NCBI RefSeq assembly: GCF_002086285.1
Contig: NZ_MVHU01000002.1
Location: 219,328 to 283,327, forward strand
Source: Mycolicibacter kumamotonensis
GTDB lineage: Bacteria; Actinomycetota; Actinomycetes; Mycobacteriales; Mycobacteriaceae
DNA: 64,000 nt
Direction of reading: 5' to 3'
Every line of letters starts with the position of its first letter. Within the stretch, counting starts at the first letter, position 1. Below the pieces are notes generated by a model. The model was given only the letters and a program-made list of their open reading frames with translations, did no database searches and was not told the origin of the DNA. Shown here in pieces: positions 17,985 to 28,684 of this stretch. The position numbers were made by a program, and so were the translations under genes.

Positions 17985-19391
17985 TCACAGCACCCACGGC
18001 GCAATCAAGGTCATAGTCCCCAGCACCGCCACGCCGATCACGAAAGCCACGACCGTAAAGCCCATCACTTGGCGCACATTGAGTTTGGCGATGGCCAGTA
18101 GCGGCAGCAGCCAAAACGGCTGGATCATGTTCGCCACGCCCTCACCGACGGCGACGGCCATGGAGATCAACCCGAGATAGGCGGGTGAGTGCTGGCCGAT
18201 CGCCAGTGCCGAGTCGACGGCGATCGGGCCCTGCACCGCCCAATGACCCCCTCCGGATGGCACGAACAGGCTGATGATCACCGAGCCGATGAACGTCAAA
18301 AAGGGCAGCGTGTACTGCGTCGCGCCGTTCACCAGCGTCTCGGCCAGCAGTGTCTGCAGCGGCTTGGAGTCCTCGGCGCCCTGATACGCCAGCAGGCCGA
18401 CCAGGCCGCCGTAGAGCGGGTACTGCAGCAACAGTGGGCCGGACACCTTCGCGGCGCCGGTGAATGCCCGGATGAAGCGGATCGGTGTGCGGTGCAACAG
18501 CGCACTGGTGATGGTGAACAGCATGATCATCGAGGAGATGTTCAGTCCCATACCACTCATCACGAAATACCCGATACCCGCGGCGAACACGAGCACGTTG
18601 AGAATCCATTGGTCTTCCAGCCATTCGGCGAACGTGCTGCCGCGTGCCGGCTCGACAGGCTGTTCTTCGTCTTCGAACACGGCGGGATCCGGCGCCAGGG
18701 CGATGGATGGCTCCATCCGCCACACCGCGAGCGCGAGCGCCGCCAGCACGATGATCGCCGCCAGCCAGCTGTAGGGCTGGAAAATGGTCTGGCTCAACGG
18801 CACGGTGAATCCGGCAATCTTGTGGATCACGTTGATGGGGCTGGCGGCATCGGTGTTCGCCAGCGCGATCGACGATGAGAGCCCCTGTGTCCAGACGATG
18901 AAGCCCATGAACGCCGCGGCGATCAGGTAGCCGAAATGCGAGTCGGGGAATCGGCGTGCGACCTGCCGGGCGACCAGCGCACCGGCCACCAGCCCGAGGC
19001 CCCAGTTCACCAGGGACAGAACGACGCTGACAGAAAAACACAGCAGCGCCCCTTGCACCTGGGTTCGTGGTGTTCCCGCGACGCGGACGATCACCCGCTT
19101 GAGCACCGGGGCCTCGGCCAGCGTGTAGCCCGTGACAAGGATCAGCACCATCTGGAAGGCGAACGTGAAGATGTTCTCGGGCCCCCACACCCCGCTGTAC
19201 CAGGCGGTCACCATGTCCGAAGCCGATGCTCCGCGCACCAGCACAGCGACCATGCCGGCGACGATGATCGTGAGGATCACCGCGAACAGATAGGGATCGG
19301 GCATCAGACGTTCGACGTAGCGGACGCTCAGCCCGGTGAGCGACTGGATGACACTCCGACGTTTGACCTGGTGCGCCGAGCGCGTCGTCAT
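17985..19391 (-). CDS. AtoE-family short-chain fatty acid transporter
   Basis: Polytopic membrane protein of 468 residues of the AtoE (short-chain fatty acid uptake) family. Seen: about 11-12 hydrophobic stretches, family-typical MPDPYLFAVILT near residue 30, NWGLGLVAGALVARQVA around 130, and near the C-terminus VPSGGGHWAVQGPIAVDSA, a conserved loop. Family role: import of acetoacetate or butyrate-type acids. No acetoacetyl-CoA transferase genes lie beside it, so the substrate here is open. ATG start at 19391, preceded by aaggagcaacgcc, a good ribosome-binding site. Confidence 0.85.
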   Translation of the reverse strand: MTTRSAHQVKRRSVIQSLTGLSVRYVERLMPDPYLFAVILTIIVAGMVAVLVRGASASDMVTAWYSGVWGPENIFTFAFQMVLILVTGYTLAEAPVLKRVIVRVAGTPRTQVQGALLCFSVSVVLSLVNWGLGLVAGALVARQVARRFPDSHFGYLIAAAFMGFIVWTQGLSSSIALANTDAASPINVIHKIAGFTVPLSQTIFQPYSWLAAIIVLAALALAVWRMEPSIALAPDPAVFEDEEQPVEPARGSTFAEWLEDQWILNVLVFAAGIGYFVMSGMGLNISSMIMLFTITSALLHRTPIRFIRAFTGAAKVSGPLLLQYPLYGGLVGLLAYQGAEDSKPLQTLLAETLVNGATQYTLPFLTFIGSVIISLFVPSGGGHWAVQGPIAVDSALAIGQHSPAYLGLISMAVAVGEGVANMIQPFWLLPLLAIAKLNVRQVMGFTVVAFVIGVAVLGTMTLIAPWVL

Positions 19392-19491
19392 GGCGTTGCT
19401 CCTTCCGTCGAACCGCCCGCGCGGCGGCCAGTCGAGCAGGCGCTCATCCTGTCATCGCCTCAGCACACGGCGGCGTGCAGGGCGGCGCCGG

Positions 19492-20430
19492 TCACTCCCG
19501 CGGAGTCACCGGTGTCTGCGCCAGCGCGTCGGCGATATCGTCCAGCGCACGTCCGGCATCGTCGAACGGCCAGCGGATGAACTCGTGGATCATGCCCTCG
19601 TAGCGATTGACGGTGGTGGGGACCCCGGCCTCGCGCAGTCGTGCACCGTACTGCTCGCCCTCGTCGCGCAGCGCGTCGAACTCGGCGGTGACGATGAAGG
19701 CCGGTGGGAGGCCTTGCAGATCGGGGGCCAGCAGCGGCGAGACGTGCGGATCGAGCTTCTGGTGCTCGCCGGTGAGGTAGTGGTCCATGAACCAGTGCTG
19801 GGTTGCGCGGCTGATGTTGCCGTACTTGCCCGCGAACTCCCGGATCGAGACGTTGGAGCGCCGGAAATCCAAGTCGGGGTAGATCAGTACCTGGTGTGTG
19901 ATCGCCGGACCGCCGGCGTCGCGTGCCATCAGGGCGACCACGGCGGCCAGGTTTCCGCCGGCGCTGTCCCCGGCGACGGCGATGTCGGCGCCGTCGCCCC
20001 CGAGCTCGGCGGCGTTGTCGGACACCCACGTCGTCGCGGCGAAGGCCGCGTTGATCGCGGCCGGATACTTGTGCTCGGGGGCCAGCGGATAGTCGACGGA
20101 GACGACGACCCGCCCGCAACGGTTGGCCAGCGCCCGGGCCAGCTCGTCGTGGGTGTCGAGGTCGCCGAGCACGAATCCGCCGCCGTGGAAGAACACCACC
20201 ACCGGGCGCGTCTGGTCCGGCTGCGGGTGATAGATCCGGATCGGCAGGTCGCCGGCCGGCGTGGCGATGACGCGATCACGAACGCTGGCGACGGCTTGGC
20301 CCTCGCCCAGGGCATGCGTCATCAGGCGCATGCCCTGCCGGACCTGTTCGGGGGCGAAGGCGTGCAGGTCGGCGAAGTTGCTGTCGGCCAGTCGCTCCAG
20401 GTGTGCGCGGGCCTGGGGGTGTAGCGGCAT
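19492..20430 (-). CDS. Hormone-sensitive-lipase-type esterase (alpha/beta hydrolase)
   Basis: Carboxylesterase/lipase of 312 residues, like the mycobacterial Lip esterases. Seen: oxyanion-hole HGGGF (82-86), nucleophile Ser156 in GDSAGG, acid Asp252 in FDALRDEG, and base His282 in GMIHEF, a complete HSL-family triad. No signal peptide, so cytoplasmic or membrane-associated. Start ATG 20430 behind aaggaaagg; a longer frame upstream would run through the promoter. Divergent from a MerR regulator with 78 bases between starts. The spacing of the promoter elements there suggests MerR-type activation. Confidence 0.9.
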   Translation of the reverse strand: MPLHPQARAHLERLADSNFADLHAFAPEQVRQGMRLMTHALGEGQAVASVRDRVIATPAGDLPIRIYHPQPDQTRPVVVFFHGGGFVLGDLDTHDELARALANRCGRVVVSVDYPLAPEHKYPAAINAAFAATTWVSDNAAELGGDGADIAVAGDSAGGNLAAVVALMARDAGGPAITHQVLIYPDLDFRRSNVSIREFAGKYGNISRATQHWFMDHYLTGEHQKLDPHVSPLLAPDLQGLPPAFIVTAEFDALRDEGEQYGARLREAGVPTTVNRYEGMIHEFIRWPFDDAGRALDDIADALAQTPVTPRE

Positions 20431-20467
20431 GATCTCGGTTTCCTTTCCTTGCGGGTGGTTCAGCGCT

Positions 20468-20498
20468 AGTGTCTGACTTGAACCGCACTTCAAGTCAA
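20468..20498 (-). promoter_or_regulatory. MerR-type promoter and dyad upstream of the esterase
   Basis: A perfect inverted repeat tgacttgaa (20474-20482) / ttcaagtca (20489-20497) with a 6-base centre. Read on the minus strand, -35 TTGACT (20498-20493) and -10 GACACT (20473-20468) are separated by 19 bases and the dyad fills that spacer. A 19-20 bp spacer holding the operator is the hallmark of promoters activated by MerR-family DNA twisting. The adjacent merR-like gene is the obvious candidate regulator. Confidence 0.65.
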
Positions 20499-20508
20499 GG
20501 AGAGGCCG

Positions 20509-20892
20509 ATGCTGGACATCGCCGAGGTGGCCGCACGATCCGGCCTGGCGTCATCGGCACTGAGGTTCTATGAGCGGCGCGGGCTGATCAGCTCGGGCGA
20601 GCGCAACGGCCTTCGCCGCACCTACGAACCCGAGGTGCTTGACCGGCTCGCGCTGATCGGCTGCGCCAAAGCGGCCGGGTTCACCCTCGCCCAGATCGAG
20701 CGGTTTCTACGGGCCACGCCCAGTGACACCGAATTGCGGGCGCGAATGGCCGAGAAGGCCCGCCAACTCGATACCGAAATCGCGCGCCTGGTCCGGATGC
20801 GCGACAGCCTCACCCACGCGGTGACGTGTACTCACACCCCGCTGGTCGAGTGCCCAGAGTTCAAGGCACGCATCAACGATGCCGACACCTAG
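20509..20892 (+). CDS. MerR-family transcriptional regulator
   Basis: Regulator of 127 residues. Seen: the N-terminal winged HTH (LDIAEVAARSGLASSALRFYERRGL, 2-26) with the RRTYEPEVLDRLALI second part, a dimerisation helix of about 75-100, and C-terminal cysteines C107 (TCTHTP) and C115 (VECPEF). The helix followed by a C-x(n)-C pair resembles SoxR-like or metal-sensing MerR subgroups, but the SoxR cluster (CxxCxC) is not present, so the signal is unknown. ATG start behind aaggagag. It probably acts on the dyad promoter of the divergent esterase gene and may also control itself. Confidence 0.88.
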   Translation: MLDIAEVAARSGLASSALRFYERRGLISSGERNGLRRTYEPEVLDRLALIGCAKAAGFTLAQIERFLRATPSDTELRARMAEKARQLDTEIARLVRMRDSLTHAVTCTHTPLVECPEFKARINDADT

Positions 20893-20990
20893 CTCGATGC
20901 CGCGCTGAGTTCATCGGCGTCGACACGACCGGTTGAGGCCGAAATCGGCCGGGGACGTGGCAATCTCACTGCGGCCGCCGCCAAGCTGCC

Positions 20991-21965
20991 CTAGTCCCGC
21001 ATCCGCAGCACGACCTTGCCGGCCGCGGTGCGGTCCTCCAGCGCCGCCAGCGCATCGGCGGCCTGCTCCAAAGCGAACACCTGCGGTTGGGGCGCGGCCA
21101 CCGCCCCGGAGGCCAACATCGGCTCCAACGCCGACCACTGCCGCTCCAGCTCGCCCGGATGCGACATCACCCACGCGCCCCAACCGACCCCGACCACGTC
21201 GATGTTGTTGAGCAGCAGCCGGTTTACCTTCACCATCGGGATCTCACCGCCGGTGAACCCCACCACCAGCAGCTTCCCGCCGGGGGCCAGCGAGCGCAGG
21301 GAGTCGGTGAACCGGTCACCGCCGACCGGATCGAGCACCAGATCCACACCTTTGCCGCCGGTCAGTTCGGCGACCGCTTCGCGGAACCCGTCGGCCGGCA
21401 CCGTGTCGGTGGCACCGGCGGCCATGGCGACCTCGGCTTTGGCGGGGCTGGAGACCACGGCGATCACCCGGGAGGCGCCCAGCGGGCCGGCCAGTCGCAG
21501 CGTGGAGGTGCCGATGCCGCCGGCGGCGCCGTGCACCAGCACCGTGGCGCCCGCCGACAGCTTGCCCCGCGTGGTCAGCGCGAACAGCACGGTGAGGTCG
21601 TTGAACAGCAGCCCCGCCCCGGCCTCGAACGACACCGTGTCCGGCAGCTTGAACACCTGCTCGGCGGGCAGCGCGATCACCTGTGCCATCGCGCCGTTGA
21701 GCATGGTCAGTGCCGCCACCCGGTCGCCGGCGCGGACATGGGCGCCGGGTGGGGCGCTGCGCACCACGCCGGCGGCCTCCCCGCCGGGAACGAACGGCAG
21801 TTCGGGCTTGTACTGGTAGAGCCCGCGGGACTGCAGCACATCGGGGAAGGCCACGCCGGCGGCGTGGACGTCGATGACGACGGCGCCGTCGTCGGCGGGT
21901 TCCTCGAGGTCGACCACCCGGGCAGCTGCCGGTCCGTCGAGCTGGGATATCTGTACCGCGCGCAT
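20991..21965 (-). CDS. NADPH:quinone oxidoreductase-type MDR protein
   Basis: Zinc-independent medium-chain dehydrogenase/reductase of 324 residues. Seen: GroES-like N-domain with AAGVAFPDVLQSRGLYQ and PFVPGGEAAGVV (about 40-75), the catalytic-domain segment LLFNDLTVLFAL in place of zinc ligands, nucleotide fold VLVHGAAGGIGTSTLRLA (about 143-160), and DPVGGDRFTDSLRSLAPGGKLLVVGF. The family (QOR/NADPH2:quinone reductase) reduces quinones or enones with NADPH. Start ATG 21965 (MRAVQIS). It is divergent from the following hydrolase. Confidence 0.85.
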   Translation of the reverse strand: MRAVQISQLDGPAAARVVDLEEPADDGAVVIDVHAAGVAFPDVLQSRGLYQYKPELPFVPGGEAAGVVRSAPPGAHVRAGDRVAALTMLNGAMAQVIALPAEQVFKLPDTVSFEAGAGLLFNDLTVLFALTTRGKLSAGATVLVHGAAGGIGTSTLRLAGPLGASRVIAVVSSPAKAEVAMAAGATDTVPADGFREAVAELTGGKGVDLVLDPVGGDRFTDSLRSLAPGGKLLVVGFTGGEIPMVKVNRLLLNNIDVVGVGWGAWVMSHPGELERQWSALEPMLASGAVAAPQPQVFALEQAADALAALEDRTAAGKVVLRMRD

Positions 21966-22024
21966 GGGCGACCCCTTCGTCAGCTGGAGAGCAGTGGCTA
22001 ACGAGAAACCTAGACCACCGGGCG

Positions 22025-22055
22025 TACACTCACGATGCGGCAGTGTGGCCGCATC
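22025..22055 (+). promoter_or_regulatory. -10 box and 8-bp perfect palindrome before the hydrolase
   Basis: A good -10 TACACT (22025-22030) is followed immediately by gatgcggc (22034-22041) / gccgcatc (22048-22055), a perfect dyad with a 6-base centre. It overlaps the predicted transcription start, so it could be a repressor operator or a 5' hairpin in the 34-base leader. Confidence 0.4.
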
Positions 22056-22070
22056 TTCTATGAGGTGGCC

Positions 22071-23054
22071 ATGAGTTCTCCTAGGTCCCGCCGGCAGCTT
22101 CGTGCCGGCACGATCCCGGCGGCGTTGCCGTCCGGCCGCACCGTCGCGGTCCGCGCAGCCGACGGAACCCGCCTGCACGCCGAGGTCTTCGGTCCACCCG
22201 ACGGTTACCCGATCGTGCTGGCACACGGGATCACCTGCGCCATCCGGGTCTGGGGCCACCAGATCGCCGACCTGACCCGCGACTATCGGGTGATCGCCTA
22301 CGACCACCGTGGTCACGGGCGCAGCGAGGTGCCCAAGCGCGGCGGTTACAGCCTGACCCACCTGGCCTCCGATCTCGATTCGGTGCTGGAAGCCACCCTG
22401 GAGCCGGGGGAGCGCGCGGTGATCGCCGGGCATTCGATGGGCGGTATCGCCATCAGCGCCTGGTCGGATCGCTACCGGCACCGGGTCGCTCAGCGCGCCG
22501 ACGGGGTCGCGTTGATCAACACCACCACCGGTGACCTGCTTGCGCACGTCGACCTGTTCCGGGTTCCGCCGCCGCTGCAGCAGGTGCGGGTGCAGACGGC
22601 GCGCCGCGTGCTGCTGACGTTCGGCAATACCCCGATCGTCGGGCCGGCGAACTTGGCGGTGCGGCGGTTCGTGCACATGCTCGCGGTCGGCGGCGAGGCC
22701 GATGCCTCTGTCGCATCGCTGATCTGCGACCTTTTCGCCAAGACCCCGGCGGCCAGCCGAGGGCACTGGGTGCGGGTGCTGGTCGATTCTCTCGGCCCGT
22801 CGCACATCAGCCTGGAGGGTCTGACGGTACCGACCCTGGTCATCGGCAGCACCCGTGACCGGCTGCTGCCGATCGTCGCGTCGCACCGGATCGCCTCGAC
22901 CGCACCGAATCTCGTTAGGTTCGTCGAACTCAGCGGAGGCCACTGCTCGATCCTCGAACACCCCGAAGCGGTCAATCGCGAACTGCGTGACCTGGTCGAG
23001 CTGGCCACCGGATCCGGACGCACTCTGGCGGCCGATAGCGGAATCATCTCCTAA
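22071..23054 (+). CDS. Alpha/beta hydrolase
   Basis: Hydrolase of 327 residues. Seen: LAHGITC (oxyanion strand, 50-56), YDHRGHGRS (78-85), nucleophile Ser122 in AGHSMGG, candidate acid Asp in GSTRDRLLP, and His in GGHCSILEHPE near the C-terminus. The same pattern is shared by non-heme haloperoxidase-like and epoxide-hydrolase-like proteins, so substrate assignment is not safe. Start ATG 22071 behind gaggtgg; the frame is open to 22035 but that start lies inside the palindrome. The LLM oxidoreductase gene begins 5 bases after its stop, indicating an operon. Confidence 0.82.
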   Translation: MSSPRSRRQLRAGTIPAALPSGRTVAVRAADGTRLHAEVFGPPDGYPIVLAHGITCAIRVWGHQIADLTRDYRVIAYDHRGHGRSEVPKRGGYSLTHLASDLDSVLEATLEPGERAVIAGHSMGGIAISAWSDRYRHRVAQRADGVALINTTTGDLLAHVDLFRVPPPLQQVRVQTARRVLLTFGNTPIVGPANLAVRRFVHMLAVGGEADASVASLICDLFAKTPAASRGHWVRVLVDSLGPSHISLEGLTVPTLVIGSTRDRLLPIVASHRIASTAPNLVRFVELSGGHCSILEHPEAVNRELRDLVELATGSGRTLAADSGIIS

Positions 23055-23059
23055 CGGCA

Positions 23060-24058
23060 TTGAAAGTCCTCACCGCGCTGAGCGGACTGACCGGCGTCGC
23101 CGACCAGGCGCGCGAGCTGCGCGACGCCGGCGTGCACGGGGTGTTCACTTTCGAGGGCCCGCACGACGTGTTCGCGCCGCTGACGCTGGCGGCCGGCGTG
23201 GGCGGGCTGGATCTGATGACCAACGTCGCGATCGCGTTCCCGCGCAACCCGATCCATCTGGCGCACCAGGCCAACGACCATCAGTTGCTCAGCGGTGGGC
23301 GGTTCGTGCTGGGGTTGGGCACTCAGGTGCGCACCCAGATCGAGAAGCGGTTCGGCGCCGCGTTCGACCAGCCGGTAGCCCGCATGGTCGAACTGATCGC
23401 AGCGCTGCGGGCGATCTTCGATTCCTGGAACACCGGTGCGCGCTTGGACTTTCGCGGTGACTACTACCGGCACACCCTGATGACCCCGACGTTCAGCCCG
23501 GGGCCGAACCCACACGGCGCCCCGCCGATCTACGTCGGGGCGTTGGGGCCCCGGTTGACCCGGGCGGCCGCCGAGCACGCCGACGGACTGCTGGTGATGC
23601 CGTTCTCCACCAAGCGATTCCTGCACCAGCGAACGATGGCTGCGGTGCGTGCCGGGCTGCAACGGGCCGACCGGAGCGCAGCGGAGTTCGCCGTGGTGCC
23701 GGAGGTCATCGTGGCCACCGGTGCCACCGACGCCGAGCGGGAGGCCGCCGAAGCCGCCACCCGGAGGCTGCTCGGCTTCTATGCGTCGACGCCCGCCTAT
23801 GCGCCGGTCCTGGCCGAACACGGCTGGCAGGAGTTGCAGCCCGAACTCAACGCGTTGTCCAAACAGGGCCGCTGGTCGGAGATGGGAGCGCGGATCGACG
23901 ACGAGGTGCTGCACACCATCGCCGCCTGCGGCACACCGGCGCAGGTGGCCGCACACATCCGTGACCGGGTCGAGGGAATCTCCGACACCGTCTGCATCTA
24001 CCAGGCGGCGCCCATCGCGCCGGCGTTGATCGGCGAGATCGTCACCGAACTGCGCTGA
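23060..24058 (+). CDS. LLM-class F420-dependent oxidoreductase
   Basis: Luciferase-like monooxygenase family TIM-barrel protein of 332 residues. In mycobacteria this branch usually uses cofactor F420. Seen: GVHGVFTFEGPHDVFAPL near residue 25, LDLMTNVAIAFPRNPIHLA (about 50-68), LSGGRFVLGLGTQVRTQIEKRFG (about 78-100), PPIYVGALGPRLTRAAAEHADGLL and a C-terminal CGTPAQVAAHIRDRV. Start is an unusual TTG (23060), five bases after the hydrolase stop. It is the first possible start and keeps the family-typical beginning (MKVLTALS). Convergent with the Rv3169-like gene. Confidence 0.85.
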   Translation: MKVLTALSGLTGVADQARELRDAGVHGVFTFEGPHDVFAPLTLAAGVGGLDLMTNVAIAFPRNPIHLAHQANDHQLLSGGRFVLGLGTQVRTQIEKRFGAAFDQPVARMVELIAALRAIFDSWNTGARLDFRGDYYRHTLMTPTFSPGPNPHGAPPIYVGALGPRLTRAAAEHADGLLVMPFSTKRFLHQRTMAAVRAGLQRADRSAAEFAVVPEVIVATGATDAEREAAEAATRRLLGFYASTPAYAPVLAEHGWQELQPELNALSKQGRWSEMGARIDDEVLHTIAACGTPAQVAAHIRDRVEGISDTVCIYQAAPIAPALIGEIVTELR

Positions 24059-24070
24059 CGGGCGCGGCCC

Positions 24071-24088
24071 CGCCCGCTGCTGCGGGCG
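24071..24088. terminator. GC hairpin between convergent genes
   Basis: cgcccgc (24071-24077) / gcgggcg (24082-24088) with a tgct loop, lying in the 35-base gap between the LLM oxidoreductase stop and the Rv3169-like stop. Probably serves both directions. Confidence 0.6.
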
Positions 24089-24093
24089 ATCGG

Positions 24094-25208
24094 TCAGGGG
24101 GCCATGGTGACCCAGTCGGGGAATCCCGTCGGGGTGTGCCGACCCAGCACCCCGTGCTCGTAGAGTCCCCAGCCCTCCATCGGGGCGGCATCGCCGTCGT
24201 GGCACACCGCACGCCCCACGTGGTCGATCATCCCGAAGCTGGTGCGTGCGATGACGCCCGGATCGGTCATGTCGTAGGTCAGCCGCTCGGTGAACTTCTC
24301 GCCCTTCCACTGCCCGTGCAGCCAGTCGGTGTCGCCGCCGTACCCGCCGCCGACGTGAATCGGCACCGGCAGTTTGGATTCCACCTCGAAGACCACCGGG
24401 GTGCCGTCCGGCCGGGTCGCCTCGATGGTGGCGCCGGTGGCGATCCGGGTACCGGAGCGGTAGCGGGTGGAGATCCGCGGCCAGCCCAGCTGTTCGACGC
24501 GCCCGTCGCGCCAGATCCGGGTGCAGTCGTTGAGCGACCGGAACCCGTCGGGTTCCTCCTGGATGATCATCACCACCGCGAAGTCGTCGAACGCCATCGG
24601 CACATACAGCCACCACATGCCGTCGAACGGCGGGTCGGCGGGCCGGCCGGCCGGTTCACGTTCGCCGACCGGGCGGATGCCCCAGGAGCGGTCACGTGAT
24701 CCGATCCAGACCGACGGGTCGACGGGGATCTCCTCGCCGTCGATGACGATCTGACCGCTCCACGAGCCGAGTTGGGCGAACCGCTGCGCGTCCAGGGTGA
24801 CCCGGTTGCCCGACCGCAGGATGTGCGGCTGTTCCTGCACCACGTCGAACAGGCCCTGCCAGCGCAGGTCGACCGCGATGCCTTCGGTGTCCTCCAGGAC
24901 CACTCGCAGCGAACGTAGCGGGTCGGTGACCTCGATGCGGTAGCCCCCCACGTGCTGGTTGAGCCGGTCGGAGTCGATGGCATCCGACAGATGCACCGCG
25001 GTCTGGGTGTCGCCGCGCCGCACCAGAACGAAGGCGTCTTTCACGCCGAGGTTGGGGTAGTAGCCGCAACCGGTGATCAAGAAGATGTCCCCGGAACGGT
25101 CATGGGCGTTCAGGTAGCACCGGTCGTAGAAATTGCGGTCCGAGGAGCCCGGCCAGGCGATCGGTTGCGGCAGTTGGTGAACCGGGTATTCGTCGAGTGG
25201 TCCCAGCA

Positions 25209-25209
<1 letters not shown>
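24094..25209 (-). CDS. Conserved protein of unknown function (Rv3169-like)
   Basis: Protein of 371 residues resembling Rv3169. Seen: beta-rich sequence with many Trp, Gly and Asp residues, FLITGCGYYPNLGVKDAFVLV near residue 45, a central IVIDGEEIPVDPSVWIGSRDRSWGIRPVG (about 155-185) and FDGMWWLYVPMAFDDFAVV. The fold looks like the two-barrel, hydroxyneurosporene-synthase/CrtC-like type, but this is only an impression. No catalytic motif or signal peptide is visible. Its ATG overlaps the TGA of the upstream phosphotransferase-like gene by one base, so the two are made together. The same pair is adjacent in M. tuberculosis. Confidence 0.8.
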
Positions 25210-26996
<1,787 letters not shown>

Positions 26997-27000
26997 CGCG

Positions 27001-27687
27001 ATGACCGCACCGACCGAACCGCAGCCCTTTCCGGCCGACTGGGATTCGTTGCTGGTGCTGGTTCCGCACCCCGACGATCCCGAATACGGCACCGCCGCCG
27101 CGGTCGCCAAATGGACCGCCGCCGGCAAAACCGTCCGCTACGCCCTGGCCTGTCGCGGCGAAGCGGGCATTGAGGGTATGGCCCCGCAGCAGGCCGGGCC
27201 GCTGCGGGAGGACGAGCAGCGGCGGGCGGCGGCGATCGTCGGGGTTTCCCACGTCGACTTCTGGGACTTCCCGGACAGCAACATCCGTAACACGCCGGCA
27301 TTGCGGGACAAGATCGCCGCGGTGATCGCCGAACTCCGCCCCGATGTCGTGGTGGCGATTTACGGTGGCGCGGAGTTCGCTTCGGGCGCCCCCAATCAAC
27401 GCGACCACATCGAGTTCGCCGCCGCGGTCACCGGCGCCTGGGACAGCCTGACCGACCCGCCGCGCTGGCTGTTCCAGAACGGACCGGCGCCCACCCACGT
27501 CGAGACCGTCGACGGCTACCTCGACACCGCGGTGGATTCGCTGGCCGCGCACGAGGTCTACCTATCGGTGCTGGATCCGCAGACCCCGGTTCGCGAGCAG
27601 GCCCGAGCGGTGATCGACATGACCTGCGCGGAACTGTCGGGCCGGCGGGTGGCCGGTTTCATCCTGGAAAGGACCACGGACCGATGA
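27001..27687 (+). CDS. PIG-L/LmbE-family deacetylase
   Basis: Metal-dependent N-deacetylase of 228 residues. Seen: the zinc motif PHPDDPEYG (H23, D26) at the start of the fold, WDFPDSNIRN (about 88-97), RPDVVVAIYGGAEFASG and NQRDHIEFAAAV carrying the third metal-ligand His (about 138). Family members include MshB and Mca in mycothiol biosynthesis and other sugar N-deacetylases; this one is shorter than both and its substrate is unknown. Starts 4 bases after the TetR stop and overlaps the next gene by ATGA, so TetR, deacetylase and oxidoreductase form one unit. Confidence 0.87.
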   Translation: MTAPTEPQPFPADWDSLLVLVPHPDDPEYGTAAAVAKWTAAGKTVRYALACRGEAGIEGMAPQQAGPLREDEQRRAAAIVGVSHVDFWDFPDSNIRNTPALRDKIAAVIAELRPDVVVAIYGGAEFASGAPNQRDHIEFAAAVTGAWDSLTDPPRWLFQNGPAPTHVETVDGYLDTAVDSLAAHEVYLSVLDPQTPVREQARAVIDMTCAELSGRRVAGFILERTTDR

Positions 27688-28676
27688 CCCAGCCCAGACT
27701 GCGAATCGGGGTGCTCGGTGCCGCCCGGATCACCCCGGTGTCGCTGCTCAAGCCCGCTGCCGACAACCCCGAGGTGGTGGTCAGCGCGGTCGCGGCGCGC
27801 GACGCCGGTCGGGCCCGGGCCTTTGCCGCCAAGCACGGCATCGGCCGGGTGCACGACGGCTACGACGAGCTGATCGCCGACCCCGATGTCGACGCCGTCT
27901 ACAACCCGCTGCCCAACAACCTGCACGGACGGTGGACACGCGCGGCGTTGGCCGCCGGCAAGCATGTGCTCTGCGAAAAACCGTTCACCGCCAACGCCGA
28001 TGAGGCCCGCCAGATCGCCGAGGTGGCCGCGAAAACCGACCGGGTGGTGATGGAGGCGTTCCACTACCGGTATCACCCGATGACATTGCGCATCGAGGAG
28101 ATCATCGCCTCGGGGGAGTTGGGGACGCTGCGGCGGGTGGACGCCGCCTTGAGCTTCCCGTTGCCCCGGTTCTCCGATATCCGCTACGACTTCACGCTGG
28201 CCGGCGGCGCGTTGATGGACGCCGGCTGTTATGCGGTGCACATGGCTCGTACTTTCGGCGGCGCGACGCCGGAAGTCGCTTCCGCGCAGGCGAAACTGCG
28301 TGATCCGCAGATCGACCGGGCCATGACCGCGCAGCTGCGGTTCCCGGCCGGACACACCGGGTCGATCCGCTGTTCGTTGTGGTCGTCGAACCTGCTGCAA
28401 GTCAGTGCCCGGGTGACCGGTGATCGTGGCGAACTGCGGGCGCTCAATCCGCTGATGCCCCAGTACCCCCACCGGCTCCGGGTCCATTCGCAGCGGGGCA
28501 GGCGCGTCGAGCGCTTCACCCACCGCGCCTCCTACGCCTACCAGCTCGACGCGTTCGCCGACGCCGTGCTGCGCGGCGCGCCGGTGCGGACCACGCCGCA
28601 GGACGCGATCGAGAACATGGCGGTCATCGACGCGATCTACCAGGCCGCCGGCCTACCGATTCGCCGGCCGAGCTGA
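27684..28676 (+). CDS. Gfo/Idh/MocA-family oxidoreductase
   Basis: NAD(P)-dependent sugar/inositol-type dehydrogenase of 330 residues. Seen: Rossmann start RIGVLGAARITP (7-18), AVYNPLPNNLHGRWTRAAL (about 71-89), the catalytic lysine motif LCEKPFTAN (96-104, K99), VVMEAFHYRYHPM, and GGALMDAGCYAVHMAR with the usual D..C/Y..H catalytic arrangement. Translation is coupled to the PIG-L gene by a 4-base overlap. Together they suggest oxidation and N-deacetylation of a sugar or glycoside; this is inference. Convergent with the flavin-reductase gene, 8 bases apart. Confidence 0.88.
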   Translation: MTQPRLRIGVLGAARITPVSLLKPAADNPEVVVSAVAARDAGRARAFAAKHGIGRVHDGYDELIADPDVDAVYNPLPNNLHGRWTRAALAAGKHVLCEKPFTANADEARQIAEVAAKTDRVVMEAFHYRYHPMTLRIEEIIASGELGTLRRVDAALSFPLPRFSDIRYDFTLAGGALMDAGCYAVHMARTFGGATPEVASAQAKLRDPQIDRAMTAQLRFPAGHTGSIRCSLWSSNLLQVSARVTGDRGELRALNPLMPQYPHRLRVHSQRGRRVERFTHRASYAYQLDAFADAVLRGAPVRTTPQDAIENMAVIDAIYQAAGLPIRRPS

Positions 28677-28684
28677 GCCCTAAG

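Noticed and set aside
16156..18004. Minus-strand frames of 282 and 491 codons across the tRNA and the permease gene
   Set aside because: They run through a perfect initiator tRNA and antisense to a permease with clear APC motifs.
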